NCBI GenBank assembly: GCA_910586665.1
Contig: CAJUIX010000002.1
Coordinates: forward strand, 1-64,000
From: an uncultured Duncaniella sp.
Lineage (GTDB): Bacteria; Bacteroidota; Bacteroidia; Bacteroidales; Muribaculaceae
Reading direction: 5' to 3'
Length of the DNA stretch: 64,000 nt
Shown here: piece by piece, positions 5,980-14,642 of the stretch
Numbering within the stretch: the first letter of the stretch is position 1
Layout: the number at the start of each line of letters is the position of its first letter
Position numbers and translations under genes: made by a program
The notes under the pieces: model-generated
Database searches by the model: none
What the model saw: the letters and a program-made list of their open reading frames with translations, nothing else
Told to the model about the DNA's origin: nothing

Positions 5980-8139
5980 TTATTCGTCGGCCTGGGCCTT
6001 TTCTGCGTATTCTTTGAGAAGCTTCTCCTGGACGTCGGCAGGTACGAGTTCGTAGGATGCAAACTTCATGGTAAATGCAGAGCGTCCGCCTGTGATTGAT
6101 GAGAGAGCAGTCGAATAAGAGGACATTTCTTTCAAAGGCACGCGGGCAGAGATTTTCTCAAAACCATTGTCGCTTGACATACCCATGATGATTGCGCGGC
6201 GTCCCTGGAGGTCGCTCATCACGTCGCCCATCACGTCGGCCGGAACCATTACATCAACGTCATAAACAGGCTCGAGCACCTTCGGGTTGGCGTTGCGGAA
6301 AGCCTCGCTGAAGGCATTGCGTCCTGCAAGACGGAAGGAGATTTCATTAGAGTCAACCGGGTGCATCTTGCCGTCATAGATACATACTCTCACGTCACGG
6401 GCATAGCTGCCGGTTAGGGGGCCTTGCTCCATACGGTCCATGAGACCTTTGACGATAGCCGGAATGAAGCGTGCATCAATCGCGCCACCTACGATACAGT
6501 TGTGGATCACGAGTTTGCCACCCCATGCAAGAGGTATCTCCTGGGTATCGCGCACGTTCATCTTATATTCCTGGTTGCCGAACTTGTAGGTGTCGGGGGC
6601 AGGCATGCCTTCGGTGTAAGGCTCGATAATCAGATGCACTTCGCCGAACTGGCCGGCACCGCCGGACTGCTTCTTGTGGCGATAGTCGGCACGGGCTGCC
6701 TTGGTGATGGTTTCGCGATAGGGGATACGCGGCTCTTCAAATACGATAGGAAGTTTGTCATTGTTCTCGACGCGCCATTTCAGTGTGCGGAGGTGGAATT
6801 CACCCTGGCCGGAGAGAATGGTCTGCTTGAGTTCTTTTGACTGTTCGATAATCCATGTCGGGTCTTCCTCGTGCATACGGGTGAGTATACCCATGAGTTT
6901 TTCAGCATCGCTCTCTGTCACAGGACGGATTGCACGACGATATTTAGGCTCCGGGAAGCGGATGAAGTCAAACTTGTAGTCACACTCCTTGGCATCGAGG
7001 GTATTGCCGGTGCGCACATCCTTCAGCTTGACAGTTGCACCGATGTCTCCTGCGCACAGTTTGTCAACCTGGGTCTTGATGCTGCCGCATACGCAGTAAA
7101 TCTGGGCGATGCGCTCGCGCGAGCCACGGGTCACGTTCTCAAGATCGACACCCGGAGTGAGTGTGCCCGACATGACTTTGAAGTAGCTGACTTCGCCAAT
7201 ATGAGGTTCGACTGTCGTTTTGAAGAAGTAGAGCGAGAGAGGCCCGTTGCTGTCAGGCTTCACCTCGACACCCTCAGTGGTGACTGGGGCAGGCATATCT
7301 TCAACAAAGGGAACCACATTGCCGAGGAACTCCATCATGCGGCGCACGCCCATGTCCTTGGCGGCACTGACGCAGAATACGGGATAAATCGAGCGGTCTA
7401 CCAATCCCTTGCGGATTCCTTCGCGCATTTCGTCCTCTGTAAGGTGGCCCTGGTCAAAGAATTTCTCCATTAGGGTCTCATCATTCTCGGCAGCAGCCTC
7501 GACGAGTGCCTGGTGCAGCTCATGCGCCTTATCCATTTCCTCGGCAGGGATTTCCTCGATTGTGGGAGCGCCGCCGTCGGGTCCCCATGAATATTTCTTC
7601 ATAAGGAGCACGTCAATCATGGCGTTGAAGCCCGGACCGCACTGGAGGGGATACTGGATGGCTACAATCTTGTTGCCGAAATGCTCGCGCATCTGCTCCA
7701 TAACGTTGTCATAATCAGCTTTTTCTCCGTCAAGCTGGTTAAGGGCGAAGATGACCGGCTTTTTTAGTGATTGAACAGTGCGGAATATATTCTGTGTGCC
7801 TACTTCGACACCATATTGCGAGTTGATGAGGATGACGCCGGTGTCGGTCACATTGAGCGCTGTGATAGCATTACCCACGAAGTCATCTGCTCCCGGACAG
7901 TCAATAACATTGATTTTCTTATTTAAGAATTCGGCATAGAAAACCGTCGAGAACACACTGTAGCCATATTCTTTCTCGACGGGAAATGAATCGCTCACGG
8001 TGTTTTTACCTTCGATGGTACCGCGGCGTTTTATAACTCCACACTCGTAAAGCATCGCTTCAGCGAGTGTGGTTTTACCCGAGCCTTTGCTTCCAAGCAA
8101 GGCTATGTTTTTGATCTCGTTAGTTTGGTAGACCTTCAT
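5980..8139 (-). CDS. Elongation factor G paralog (EF-G2 type) with degenerate GTPase motifs
   Basis: The 719-residue protein has full EF-G architecture: G domain, domain II, and domains III-V with the conserved stretch MEQGPLTGSYARDVRV. The GTPase motifs deviate from canonical EF-G. The P-loop is GSKGSGKT (16-23), the switch I RGITI is absent (EKEYGYSVFS in its place), the G3 motif is DCPGADDF (80-87) with Ala where canonical DTPGHVDF has the catalytic His, and G4 is NQLD (134-137) instead of NKMD. From memory, a Bacteroides EF-G2 lacking GTPase activity supports translation during starvation and gut colonisation; this looks like its counterpart. It stands alone, with its own terminator. A weak -7-like box lies near 8198-8205 on the minus strand. 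Confidence 0.92.
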   Translation of the reverse strand: MKVYQTNEIKNIALLGSKGSGKTTLAEAMLYECGVIKRRGTIEGKNTVSDSFPVEKEYGYSVFSTVFYAEFLNKKINVIDCPGADDFVGNAITALNVTDTGVILINSQYGVEVGTQNIFRTVQSLKKPVIFALNQLDGEKADYDNVMEQMREHFGNKIVAIQYPLQCGPGFNAMIDVLLMKKYSWGPDGGAPTIEEIPAEEMDKAHELHQALVEAAAENDETLMEKFFDQGHLTEDEMREGIRKGLVDRSIYPVFCVSAAKDMGVRRMMEFLGNVVPFVEDMPAPVTTEGVEVKPDSNGPLSLYFFKTTVEPHIGEVSYFKVMSGTLTPGVDLENVTRGSRERIAQIYCVCGSIKTQVDKLCAGDIGATVKLKDVRTGNTLDAKECDYKFDFIRFPEPKYRRAIRPVTESDAEKLMGILTRMHEEDPTWIIEQSKELKQTILSGQGEFHLRTLKWRVENNDKLPIVFEEPRIPYRETITKAARADYRHKKQSGGAGQFGEVHLIIEPYTEGMPAPDTYKFGNQEYKMNVRDTQEIPLAWGGKLVIHNCIVGGAIDARFIPAIVKGLMDRMEQGPLTGSYARDVRVCIYDGKMHPVDSNEISFRLAGRNAFSEAFRNANPKVLEPVYDVDVMVPADVMGDVMSDLQGRRAIIMGMSSDNGFEKISARVPLKEMSSYSTALSSITGGRSAFTMKFASYELVPADVQEKLLKEYAEKAQADE

Positions 8140-8302
8140 ATCGTTTTGGTTTTAGTTTTAGGTAAGACTTTTGAGTGATGATTTTATAAATCGACCGCAA
8201 AATACTAATTAATTTTTATTTTTTCCATGTTTTAATATGTGTTTTATAACATACTCTCGCTTTTTGTCACCCTCTCCGTGTAGCGTATAAGCCATAAATT
8301 CT

Positions 8303-8310
8303 TACCTTTG
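8303..8310 (+). promoter_or_regulatory. Candidate -7 box for the cupin-aminotransferase genes
   Basis: TACCTTTG matches the TAnnTTTG consensus 35 bp upstream of the ATG at 8346, which would give a leader of about 32 nt. No clear TTG is present at the right -33 spacing, so confidence is moderate. Confidence 0.5.
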
Positions 8311-8345
8311 CAGTCATAAAAATAAACTAAGCACGCTCTTAAAAA

Positions 8346-8768
8346 ATGGATTCTTCAAAACCTTGCCTGATTCAGCTCCCGCGCATCTATGATCCGCGAG
8401 GGAGTCTCACTTTCGTTCAGGACAATGACCAGATACCCTTTGAAATCGCACGTTGCTATTGGACTTACGATGTCCCGGCCGGCGAGGCTCGCGGCGGACA
8501 TTCCCACAAGGAAGCAAAATCTTTGCTCGTGGCTGTCAACGGCTGTTTCAATGTCAATCTCTTTGACGGTTATACTTGGATGACCTACACTCTCAACCGT
8601 CCATTCGAAGGATTGTATATACCTCCGGGCTACTGGCGCACACTTGATAATTTTGCGTCGGGCAGTGTGTGCCTTGTAATGACTTCCATACTCTATGACC
8701 CGGACGAATATATTCGTGATTATGAACTTTTCAAACGCCTCGCGGCAGAAAGCGACCTGCGCCTATGA
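8346..8768 (+). CDS. Cupin sugar 3,4-ketoisomerase (FdtA/QdtA, WxcM-like)
   Basis: A single cupin domain of 140 residues with the metal-independent ketoisomerase signature GGHSHKE (His52 and His54), followed by the beta-strand pattern and LYIPPGYWRTL near residues 90-100. FdtA/QdtA enzymes convert dTDP-4-keto-6-deoxy-glucose into the 3-keto isomer, the substrate for a partner aminotransferase. That partner is encoded immediately downstream with a 4-bp overlap, which supports the assignment. The exact stereochemistry (Fuc3N versus Qui3N route) cannot be read from the sequence. rmlA and rmlB are not in the window, so the dTDP sugar must be made elsewhere. Confidence 0.85.
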   Translation: MDSSKPCLIQLPRIYDPRGSLTFVQDNDQIPFEIARCYWTYDVPAGEARGGHSHKEAKSLLVAVNGCFNVNLFDGYTWMTYTLNRPFEGLYIPPGYWRTLDNFASGSVCLVMTSILYDPDEYIRDYELFKRLAAESDLRL

Positions 8769-9898
8769 GATTTCCATTTCTTGACCTTGCCAAAGTCAAT
8801 GAGCCGTATGTGGAGGAGCTTGCCGAGGCCGCCGGACGTGTCATCCGTAGCGGCCGCTACATCGGTGGCGAGGAAAACGATGCTCTCGAAGCCGAACTCG
8901 GAGCCATTCTTTCGGCTCCTTATATTATAGGTGTAAGCAACGGTCTCGACGCTCTGCGTCTGATACTCCGTGCCTATGTTGAAATGGGTGTGTTCCGTAA
9001 GGGGGGCGAAGTTATATATCCCGCCAACACATATATTGCATCCGTGCTTGCCATTTCTGACGCCGGTCTCGTCCCTGTGGCAGTCGACATCGATGAGCAT
9101 ACCATGAATATTGACAGCTCGCTGATTGAGGCTGCTGTGACCCCGCGGACATGTGCCATCATGACCGTGCATCTTTATGGCCGTGTAGCCTGGGACGATA
9201 TCCTTGTCGATGTCGCTCGTCGTCACGGATTGAAAATCATAGAGGACTGTGCCCAGGCTCTCGGTGCACGCACTCTTGCATCAGGTCTTCATGATTCGCA
9301 TCATGCAGGTGCGCTTGGCGATGCTGCCGGTGTTAGCTTTTATCCTACTAAGAATGTAGGCGCGCTTGGCGATGCAGGGGCGGTAGTCACCCATGATTCG
9401 GAATTGGCTACGACTGTGCGTGCTCTTGCCAACTATGGCTCTGATCGCCGCTACCATAATATCTATTGTGGCTTCAACTGCCGGCTCGACCCGATTCAGG
9501 CAGCCATGCTTCGTGTCAAGCTCCCTCATTTGGCCGATGAAAATGCTGACCGCTTTGCCCGTGCGCTTGCATATCAGCGCACTATCGAGCATCCGTCTGT
9601 TATACTGCCTGCAATGTCGCGTGAAGTCACTGACCATGTCTGGCACCAGTATGTAATCCGCGTTCCTGCGGGTAGCCGTGACAATTTCCGTAAGTTTCTG
9701 GAGGAGAAGGGAGTTGGTACGGACATTCATTATGCTGTCCCGCCTCATAGACAACCATGTTACGCATCTTTGACTCACGAACCGCTCCCCGTCACTGACC
9801 GCATTGCCGACGAGATAGTCAGTCTGCCGATTGCTACAGGTACATCTGTCGCTGATGCAGCTGAAATCGGCCGAATAATTAATTCATTGGATTTCTGA
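8765..9898 (+). CDS. DegT/DnrJ/EryC1 PLP-dependent sugar aminotransferase (FdtB-like)
   Basis: A fold-type I aminotransferase of 377 residues with the start RFPFLDLAKVNEP, the segment VIYPANTYIASVLAI, DCAQALGA around 161-168, and the PLP lysine in FYPTKNVGALGD (Lys196). It would transaminate the 3-keto sugar made by the upstream cupin enzyme, giving a 3-amino-3,6-dideoxyhexose for surface glycan. The ATG overlaps the previous stop by four bases. No acetyltransferase follows directly, although FdtC-type enzymes usually finish such pathways. Confidence 0.88.
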   Translation: MRFPFLDLAKVNEPYVEELAEAAGRVIRSGRYIGGEENDALEAELGAILSAPYIIGVSNGLDALRLILRAYVEMGVFRKGGEVIYPANTYIASVLAISDAGLVPVAVDIDEHTMNIDSSLIEAAVTPRTCAIMTVHLYGRVAWDDILVDVARRHGLKIIEDCAQALGARTLASGLHDSHHAGALGDAAGVSFYPTKNVGALGDAGAVVTHDSELATTVRALANYGSDRRYHNIYCGFNCRLDPIQAAMLRVKLPHLADENADRFARALAYQRTIEHPSVILPAMSREVTDHVWHQYVIRVPAGSRDNFRKFLEEKGVGTDIHYAVPPHRQPCYASLTHEPLPVTDRIADEIVSLPIATGTSVADAAEIGRIINSLDF

Positions 9899-9900
9899 CA

Positions 9901-10770
9901 ATGGCAAAAAAAAGAAAAGCGAAGCGTAAAGTGACTTCGCTAAAAATAGACCGCCCTCTTATAATCATCGGGCTGATAGTAGCCTGTATATATCTCGCCA
10001 TGCGGCTTCAGGGAGAAGAGCAGGGGAGTGGTGGTCGAAAAATCACTGATGCCGAGTTTGGTGATTTGATGGCTGTGAAGACCAATCCTGCGCGGAAAGA
10101 GATTCTTCGAAGTTATAAGGGGATGGATGTATCTTTCAACCCTGATTGTCATATTCCCAATTGGGTGTCATGGGAGCTTACTGCCGATGAGACAGACGGC
10201 GATGTGTCACGCTCAAATAAATTCATGGCTGACCCTGATGTCCCGCAGTCAGCCGAGACATGGGATTACAGCTATTCGGGCTACGACCGTGGCCACATGG
10301 CTCCGGCGGGGGATATGCGCTGGGACAAGGAGGCAATGTCACAGACATTCTATATGACCAACATCTGTCCGCAGGTCAAGACTCTCAATGCCGGAAGCTG
10401 GAAGCGCCTGGAAGAGAAGTGCCGTCAGTGGGCGGAGGCCGATAGCGCTATTTATATAGTCTGCGGACCGGTCATTGACGGAAAACCTATAGAATATATC
10501 GGCGACACAAGAGTCTATGTACCTCGGAAATTTTTTAAAGTTATAATCTCGCCATACACAGTCCCTGCGCGTGGCATAGGTTTTATAATGCCAAATGGCA
10601 AGGTCAAAGGAGGCATGCAGGCCTGTGCGGTGCCCATTGATTCGGTCGAAAGCCTGACAGGGCATGATTTCTTTGCCTCGCTTCCTGACGACGTTGAGCA
10701 GGACATAGAGTCGCAGTGCGATTTCCATCACTGGAGCACGCACCGCAAAAAGCAATTCACTAAAAACTAA
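9901..10770 (+). CDS. Membrane-anchored DNA/RNA non-specific endonuclease (NUC1 family)
   Basis: A basic N-terminus and a single hydrophobic segment (about residues 19-35) are followed by a beta-beta-alpha-Me nuclease domain. The catalytic motif is YDRGHMAPAGDM with His132, and a conserved Asn region TNICPQ and LNAGSWKRLE follows. The predicted topology puts the nuclease domain in the periplasm. It begins two bases after the aminotransferase stop, so it is probably in the same transcript, although the functions are unrelated on their face. Possible roles are nutrient scavenging or defence against incoming DNA; none is shown by the sequence. It converges on the LTA-synthase-like gene with an 8-bp gap and no evident terminator. 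Confidence 0.88.
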   Translation: MAKKRKAKRKVTSLKIDRPLIIIGLIVACIYLAMRLQGEEQGSGGRKITDAEFGDLMAVKTNPARKEILRSYKGMDVSFNPDCHIPNWVSWELTADETDGDVSRSNKFMADPDVPQSAETWDYSYSGYDRGHMAPAGDMRWDKEAMSQTFYMTNICPQVKTLNAGSWKRLEEKCRQWAEADSAIYIVCGPVIDGKPIEYIGDTRVYVPRKFFKVIISPYTVPARGIGFIMPNGKVKGGMQACAVPIDSVESLTGHDFFASLPDDVEQDIESQCDFHHWSTHRKKQFTKN

Positions 10771-10778
10771 GTTTCTGA

Positions 10779-12743
10779 CTAATTTTTGGCGGTCACATTG
10801 TCGGAGTTCATGCGCTGCATGTAGCTTTGTATGAGTGCGCACATTTCACCGTACATCTCTTTCTCCAGCTCCTTGTCGAATTTCCCTTTAAGGTTATCCT
10901 TCAAGAGCGGATCTGCTTTATAGTTATAGATTTCTGTGATATTTGTGCCGTCGGTGCGCATCACATAGTCACCCTTAAAATACTGCGGATAGAAGTCCCA
11001 GTTAAAGGCCCATGTTTCTTCTGTAGGAGTGTTGAACATATCCTTTCCGAAAGCGATATATGGCCGGTCGTAGCCGAGGTAGTTGAGCATGGTAGGCATA
11101 ATGTCCATCTGCTGCACGATTCCGGGATGTTTCCCGCGCGGCAGTTCTCCCGAGGGGTCGAAGAAGATGAGCGGCACGCGGAATCCTCCTACCTCGCCCA
11201 TGTAGACATCGTGTGTGCGCTTGCTGCTCGCATGGTCAGCAGTTATGATGAAGATAGTATTGTTGTACCAGTCTTGTTTCTTGGCTTCTTCAAAGAAGCG
11301 CTTGAGGGAATAGTCGGTGTAGCGTATACATTTGTGGAGTTTGTGGAGGCCTTCGTCGACAAAGACATCCTTGTATTTCTCAGGCACGGCGAAGGGGTGA
11401 TGTGACGAAAGGGTGAACACACTCGCGAGGAAAGGCTGGGGGAGTTCTCCGATTTCAGCGCAGAAAAATTGCAGGAAAGGCTCGTCCCAGATGCCCCACT
11501 TACCGTCGAACTCATCTTTCCCTCCGAAGCGTGGGTCGGCGATGAATTCTGTCTTACCGAAATATTTTTCAACTCCGGCCTGCTTCACAAAGGCGTTGAA
11601 TCCGAGCGATTCATTGTCGGCTCCGTGGAAGAAGGCTGTGCTGTAGCCCATGTTTTTGACCTCGCTGGCGAGGGAATTGATATGGTTGAGTGAGTGTGGC
11701 GACAGCACGAATGGACGGTCCATACGCGGTATAGAGGCGAGGACAGCCGGAATAGCGTCAATGCTGAAGCCACCGTTTGCAAATGACTGCTCATAATAGA
11801 GGCTGTGTTGCAGCAGTGAGTCAGTGAAAGGTGTGTAGCCTTTGTATGTACCGTTGTCAAGGTCTTTGTTGAGGGCTCCGACAAACTCCTGTGCGAAGCT
11901 TTCAATAATGAATATGACAATATTCTTGCGCCTTGTGGTTAGTGAGTCTGCCGGAACATGCAGGGGAGTGTAGACGGCATCAAGTTCGGCCTGAGTTTTG
12001 AAAAATTCGGGCGTGTTTTTAGCCATCTGATTGACAGTCCTTATCATGGAGAAGGGCGTGTTGAGCACAATGCCGGTCTGTATCGGCTCCTTTACAAATT
12101 TATGGGCATAGTTTACCGAAATAGGGCGTGTGGCGGTGAAAAATGTGTTTCCGCGCATACCGCAGACGGCAATCGGGGCAATAATTACGAGCGAGGCTAT
12201 CTGTGTCAGATAATAGCCTTTCCTGGGCTTGGTCGGTGTCCCCGGATAGCGGTAGCATTTCCATAAAAATATAATCATGGCTATGGCAAGGAGGACGAAA
12301 TACCAATGGCTGACGATTTCAACCCCGACGATGCCGCCAAGATTATTGTCCCCCTTGAACTCATCGAAAATAGCCATTGACGAGCGGTGTTTCCTGAATT
12401 CAAAGAACACTGAATCGGCAAGGTTCATGAGTATACATGCCGAATTGATAATGACATATAACCACTTAGTTACCAAGCAAAAGCCTCTCTTCTCCTTTAT
12501 ATGTAAAGGGAATAGATAAAGGAGTATGATTAGTGCGTTGGTATAAAAAATTGCTGATGTGTCGAAGCGCCAGCCGCCGAGAGTGATATGCCAGAAATCA
12601 TTCCAGGTGATTTGTGCGCTATACAGACCCCAGTTTTCGGCAAGAAAGGCAAGTCGGCAGATTTCATAGCATATATAGACCCAGAGTAGGTTCAGAACAA
12701 TGCCTACAGGGTTTGAGTGTAATATATTTGTATACCTTTTCAT
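10779..12743 (-). CDS. LTA synthase family membrane sulfatase-fold transferase (Ser-type)
   Basis: The protein has 654 residues: about five N-terminal membrane segments, then a large extracytoplasmic sulfatase/alkaline-phosphatase-fold domain from about 270. Metal-site residues visible are Glu281 in IIESFAQEF and Asp503-His504 in ITADHASS. The likely nucleophile is Ser327 in FANGGFSIDAIP. Such enzymes transfer phosphoglycerol or phosphoethanolamine from phospholipids to glycans. A Gram-negative cell has no lipoteichoic acid, so LPS core, another periplasmic glycan or a lipid is the likely acceptor. It is the last gene of the LPS core cluster and follows a distinct paralog, which fits envelope-glycan decoration. 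Confidence 0.85.
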   Translation of the reverse strand: MKRYTNILHSNPVGIVLNLLWVYICYEICRLAFLAENWGLYSAQITWNDFWHITLGGWRFDTSAIFYTNALIILLYLFPLHIKEKRGFCLVTKWLYVIINSACILMNLADSVFFEFRKHRSSMAIFDEFKGDNNLGGIVGVEIVSHWYFVLLAIAMIIFLWKCYRYPGTPTKPRKGYYLTQIASLVIIAPIAVCGMRGNTFFTATRPISVNYAHKFVKEPIQTGIVLNTPFSMIRTVNQMAKNTPEFFKTQAELDAVYTPLHVPADSLTTRRKNIVIFIIESFAQEFVGALNKDLDNGTYKGYTPFTDSLLQHSLYYEQSFANGGFSIDAIPAVLASIPRMDRPFVLSPHSLNHINSLASEVKNMGYSTAFFHGADNESLGFNAFVKQAGVEKYFGKTEFIADPRFGGKDEFDGKWGIWDEPFLQFFCAEIGELPQPFLASVFTLSSHHPFAVPEKYKDVFVDEGLHKLHKCIRYTDYSLKRFFEEAKKQDWYNNTIFIITADHASSKRTHDVYMGEVGGFRVPLIFFDPSGELPRGKHPGIVQQMDIMPTMLNYLGYDRPYIAFGKDMFNTPTEETWAFNWDFYPQYFKGDYVMRTDGTNITEIYNYKADPLLKDNLKGKFDKELEKEMYGEMCALIQSYMQRMNSDNVTAKN

Positions 12744-12788
12744 TGGAAGAATGTTTGTGTATGTGGTAGCCTTGATTGGTGAAAATAT

Positions 12789-14630
12789 TTATCGTTTGCT
12801 TAAATCTTCATATAGCTTCTGTAGGATTGCCCGGCCGTTGCGTTCACGCTCCTCGTCAGGACCCTCGATTGCTTCATTGGATACATTGTCGACAATCGTG
12901 ACGCCTCGAGAGTCAGTATACATGAAGCCGTTGGTATATGTGTGGAAGGAGAAGGGCTTCTTATAGCTGTCGGCAAGGACGTCGCGACTGAATATGAATT
13001 CGTCATGAGGCAGGTTCATCTGTCCGAGAAGTGTTGCCGCAAGGTCGGTCTGACTCATGATTGTGTCGATGCGTTTGTGGCATGAGAGTGCGCCGCCAGT
13101 GAAAAGTATAGGTATATGTGCATACTCGCTACGCGACTTAGGATTCTTCGTAGCATTGTAACCGTGGTCGGCAACACATATAATGAGAAGGTCATCCCAT
13201 GCGGGCGAAGCCTTTAGTCTATCAACGAATTCTCCAAAGCAATGGTCTGTATATGCAAAAGAGTTGGCCACCTCGTCATCCGGCAGACGGTTATACGGTA
13301 CAGTGAATGGCTCGTGGGAGCTTAGCGTTTGGAACGTAGTGAACCATTTCTCACCCTTTCTGGTCTTCTCCATAATATCGTCATAGACAAAGTCAAACAT
13401 ATAGCCGTCCTGTACGCCCCATTTGCATGTCGGGGCTGATGACGGTATATCTTTCTGACTGACGAGCCTGTCATGGCCTGATGCGAGATAATAGTCTGAC
13501 TTGTGCATTATGGTCAGCTCTCCACCGTGGACGGCTGTCGTCACATAGCCCTCCTTTTTAAGCTTTCGCGGGAGAGCGGGAAGGTTTGGAAGTTTGCGGG
13601 TATAGCGTATGACACTCGTGGTCGGCTGTCCGAGATAGCCACTGAGGAGGCAGACGAGACCTCTGTCTGTGCGGAAGCTTCCGGCGGTACAGCGTGTGAA
13701 CATAACTCCCTCTTCAGCAATCCTGTCTACATTGACAGCCACCCCTTCCTTTCCACCAAGCGAAGGAACGAATTCAGCACCGAGGCTCTCCCAAATTACA
13801 AGAAGTATATTTGGACGCTCTGTGCGCAGCAGCTTGACGGTGGGCTTTCCGTCGGTCGGGAATAATTCAGAATTAATATCTTCGCACTCCTTGTCATCGA
13901 AGAAGCGGAACTTACCTTTGAATTCATCCCTTGTACCGAGGGAATATATGAGGTTGTAAGCGGGATTGAGTGCCCAGTGGTTATAAAAAGGATTCTTACT
14001 GTAGTATACCACGCTCGGGTTGTTGGGGCGTATCTTCAATCCTCTTATTATCATGAAAATAACTCCTGCAAGCGCGAGCATGATTAGAAACACGAGCAGA
14101 GCCTTCAACCATGTCAGCCAGCATCCTGCAAGCAGACTTGATGCGCTTCTCAATGTGATATATTCAAGTCCGATAAAGAATATGGCCGCAAAAATGAATA
14201 CGACACTAAAAGCGGCTATAAGATAGAGTGTTGACACGCTTGCAAACGCTCCTTTCAGCGAGCGGAGATATACGAAAACAGATGAATCAATCTTGTAGTT
14301 CCAAAAGCGGTAGAGAAGAGTGTCTGCAACGCATATCAATGCTATAGCAAGTGATATAATGACATTGTAGACAGTAAGGACTGTGCCGACATTGAAGCAT
14401 GGAATAATCGTGTGGATGCCTGATATAATTAGAGGTATCGCTGTGATATATGCCGCTATGATAGCGTCGGACACAAAGCCGTGTGTGTATACCCTGCTTA
14501 TATCTGATGCAGTCAGCTTCTCGGTGTTGACCACATTATTGTATGCACCGAATAGTGGCTTCTGCACGACTTGTAAAAAGACCACGCAGTAGACAAAATA
14601 TATTATTGAGAAGAGACCGAAACCTATCAT
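12789..14630 (-). CDS. LTA synthase family membrane sulfatase-fold transferase (Thr-type)
   Basis: This 613-residue membrane protein has five or so N-terminal transmembrane segments up to about residue 195 and a C-terminal sulfatase-fold domain from about 270. Glu281 (LLVIWESLG), Thr321 in AGSFRTDRG and the ADHGY motif mark the metal site and nucleophile. It is diverged from the neighbouring LTA-synthase-like gene, whose nucleophile position is Ser, so the two are probably not redundant. It follows the GT9 gene by 12 bp. I expect phosphoglycerol or phosphoethanolamine transfer to LPS core or another envelope glycan; the substrate is inferred from context only. Confidence 0.85.
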   Translation of the reverse strand: MIGFGLFSIIYFVYCVVFLQVVQKPLFGAYNNVVNTEKLTASDISRVYTHGFVSDAIIAAYITAIPLIISGIHTIIPCFNVGTVLTVYNVIISLAIALICVADTLLYRFWNYKIDSSVFVYLRSLKGAFASVSTLYLIAAFSVVFIFAAIFFIGLEYITLRSASSLLAGCWLTWLKALLVFLIMLALAGVIFMIIRGLKIRPNNPSVVYYSKNPFYNHWALNPAYNLIYSLGTRDEFKGKFRFFDDKECEDINSELFPTDGKPTVKLLRTERPNILLVIWESLGAEFVPSLGGKEGVAVNVDRIAEEGVMFTRCTAGSFRTDRGLVCLLSGYLGQPTTSVIRYTRKLPNLPALPRKLKKEGYVTTAVHGGELTIMHKSDYYLASGHDRLVSQKDIPSSAPTCKWGVQDGYMFDFVYDDIMEKTRKGEKWFTTFQTLSSHEPFTVPYNRLPDDEVANSFAYTDHCFGEFVDRLKASPAWDDLLIICVADHGYNATKNPKSRSEYAHIPILFTGGALSCHKRIDTIMSQTDLAATLLGQMNLPHDEFIFSRDVLADSYKKPFSFHTYTNGFMYTDSRGVTIVDNVSNEAIEGPDEERERNGRAILQKLYEDLSKR

Positions 14631-14642
14631 TGCAAGTTCTGT

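Noticed and set aside
6871..7473. 200-codon open frame antisense to the EF-G paralog
   Set aside because: It lies wholly inside a well conserved gene, has no family resemblance and follows from codon bias of the real frame.
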